DNA of 64,000 bases, taken from NCBI RefSeq assembly GCF_002742385.2, contig NZ_MJBI02000006.1, positions 1 to 64,000 of the forward strand. The letters run 5' to 3'. The position numbers and the translations under genes were made by a program. The DNA comes from Macrococcoides goetzii (GTDB lineage: Bacteria; Bacillota; Bacilli; Staphylococcales; Staphylococcaceae). The notes under the pieces are model-generated. The model saw nothing but the letters and a program-made list of their open reading frames with translations, was not told the DNA's origin and ran no database searches. Positions 63,170 to 64,000 of the stretch are shown here, in pieces; position 1 is the first letter of the stretch, and each line of letters opens with the position of its first letter.

Positions 63170-63715
63170 TTAGAATGGAAGATCCTCATCTGAAATATCT
63201 ATTGGCCCTGTGTTATTGCTAAACGGATTTTGTTGTGGCGGTGTAGGTTGTTGATATTGCTGCTGTGGTGCTTGTGGTTGATACTGTTGTTGCTGCTGTG
63301 GTTGTTGATTTTGTTGATATTGTTGTTGTTGATTTGCGTATGGATTTTGTGCAGGTGGTTGTTGTTGATATTGTTGTGGCGATGCTTGATTACTGTTTTT
63401 AGGTTCTAAAAATTGCACACTATCAGCTACAACTTCAGTAACATAAACTTTTCTTCCTTCTTGATTGTCGTAACTTCTTGTTTGAATTCGACCATCAACG
63501 CCGGCTAATTTACCTTTACTCAGAAAATTATTTACGTTTTCAGCTGTCTTTTTGAAACATACAATGTTAATAAAATCTGCTTGTCTTTCACCTTGTGCGT
63601 TTGTAAATGTTCGGTTAACTGCAAGTGTGAATTTTGCAACTCCAATACCACTTGGTGTAACTGAATACTCTACATCTTTTGTTAATCGTCCAACTAATAT
63701 TGTTCTATTAATCAT
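63170..63715 (-). CDS. ssb: Single-stranded DNA-binding protein
   Basis: 181 residues. OB fold at 1-105 ([20 protein letters not shown], then [14 protein letters not shown]), a Gln/Pro-rich disordered linker (about 108-165) and the acidic tip DISDEDLPF that binds host replication proteins. Its start overlaps the end of the upstream annealing-protein gene by 8 bp. Confidence 0.95.
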   Translation of the reverse strand: MINRTILVGRLTKDVEYSVTPSGIGVAKFTLAVNRTFTNAQGERQADFINIVCFKKTAENVNNFLSKGKLAGVDGRIQTRSYDNQEGRKVYVTEVVADSVQFLEPKNSNQASPQQYQQQPPAQNPYANQQQQYQQNQQPQQQQQYQPQAPQQQYQQPTPPQQNPFSNNTGPIDISDEDLPF

Positions 63716-64000
63716 GTTTTAATCCCCATTCATTTAAAGTTTTTTGTGCAAAAGCTACTTGTTCACTTGTCATTTTTGTGTAATCTTTAATCTTCAATGA
63801 TTCTTGTACTATTGAAGCTTCGCCATTATTTTGTTTAGCAAATTTCATGATATTCGCTTTTAACTGTCCAACTTCTTGGGCAGTGGCTAACTTCTTGTTT
63901 CCACTTGCTGCATTTCCATCATCGTCTTGATCAGATGTGATTCCGAAAACTGCACTCAACGAATATCTTTTTAGGTAAGTAATTAATGCACCTGCTCCCT
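63708..64000 (-). CDS. ERF-family single-strand annealing protein (partial)
   Basis: The frame is open through the window edge, so the 5' part is missing. The visible end begins [20 protein letters not shown] followed by DQDDDGN, a hallmark of the ERF family. An internal TTG at 63959 is not the true start. It pairs complementary single strands in phage recombination with the adjacent SSB. Confidence 0.8.
   Translation of the reverse strand, partial: GAGALITYLKRYSLSAVFGITSDQDDDGNAASGNKKLATAQEVGQLKANIMKFAKQNNGEASIVQESLKIKDYTKMTSEQVAFAQKTLNEWGLKHD

Larger units (their letters stand above)
29640..64000. mobile_element. Siphovirus-type prophage, cut by the window end
   Basis: From about 29.64 kb to the right edge the genes follow a complete temperate-siphovirus order on the minus strand, from lysis at the left to early replication genes at the right. 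The integrase, repressor and left attachment site are not in the window. The left edge is placed where chromosomal genes stop; it cannot be exact without the other attachment site. Packaging is of the terS-terL (PBSX-type) and SPP1-like portal class. Confidence 0.95.

Overview
The window comes from a low-GC Gram-positive bacterium of the Staphylococcaceae, probably Macrococcus or a close relative. The grounds are AGGAGG ribosome sites, an AirSR pair with four cysteines, an S. aureus-like NfrA, a fused GlnP, and a siphovirus prophage of staphylococcal type. The species is inferred from gene content, not from a database search.

Bases 1-29.6 kb are chromosomal. From the left: a tandem hairpin repeat; a three-gene operon (GNAT-nitrilase fusion, airS, airR) resembling B. 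subtilis yhcXYZ and S. aureus AirSR; an RluA-type pseudouridine synthase; a nitroreductase; the polyphosphate genes ppk and ppx behind fumC; a NagB-fold protein; nfrA, trmL and queG; a glutamine-type ABC transporter divergent from a PLP aminotransferase; an EIIC-type membrane protein; a MazG-like protein; a divergent ClpP paralogue with a possible CtsR box; several small enzymes; a J-domain/HIRAN gene pair; an EamA transporter; an antitoxin without a toxin; and an MFS pump divergent from an XRE-TPR regulator with two matching operators. Three unrelated families of tandem hairpin repeats lie at gene 3' ends (1-475, 17868-18018, 20290-20540).

From about 29.6 kb to the right edge lies a siphovirus-type prophage, almost all on the minus strand and cut by the window end. 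Read in transcription order from 64 kb downwards: ERF-type annealing protein (partial), SSB, HNH nuclease, an initiator gene carrying probable origin iterons, DnaC-like loader, small early genes, dUTPase, RusA, a lipoprotein, an ArpU/RinA-type late regulator, terS, terL, portal, minor head protein, scaffold, capsid, connectors, tail terminator, major tail protein, gpG/gpGT chaperones, tape measure, Dit-like protein, collagen-like fibre, a membrane-protein cargo gene, Tal-like protein, holin and endolysin, then two tiny hydrophobic peptides and a small HTH protein next to the attachment end. Integrase and lysogeny control should lie beyond 64 kb.

The most interesting points are: (1) the endolysin is split exactly at A AAA AAG followed by UAG, a 6-nt spacer and a hairpin, so a -1 frameshift would make a 421-residue amidase-LysM-CHAP enzyme; (2) a U UUU UUC site joining gpG to gpT; (3) a cargo membrane protein with its own promoter and terminator inside the tail module; (4) a tiny-peptide/HTH unit with an operator at the prophage end; (5) a plus-strand 35-residue peptide gene opposed to the packaging genes; (6) back-to-back overlapping promoters with twin operators for the MFS/XRE-TPR pair.
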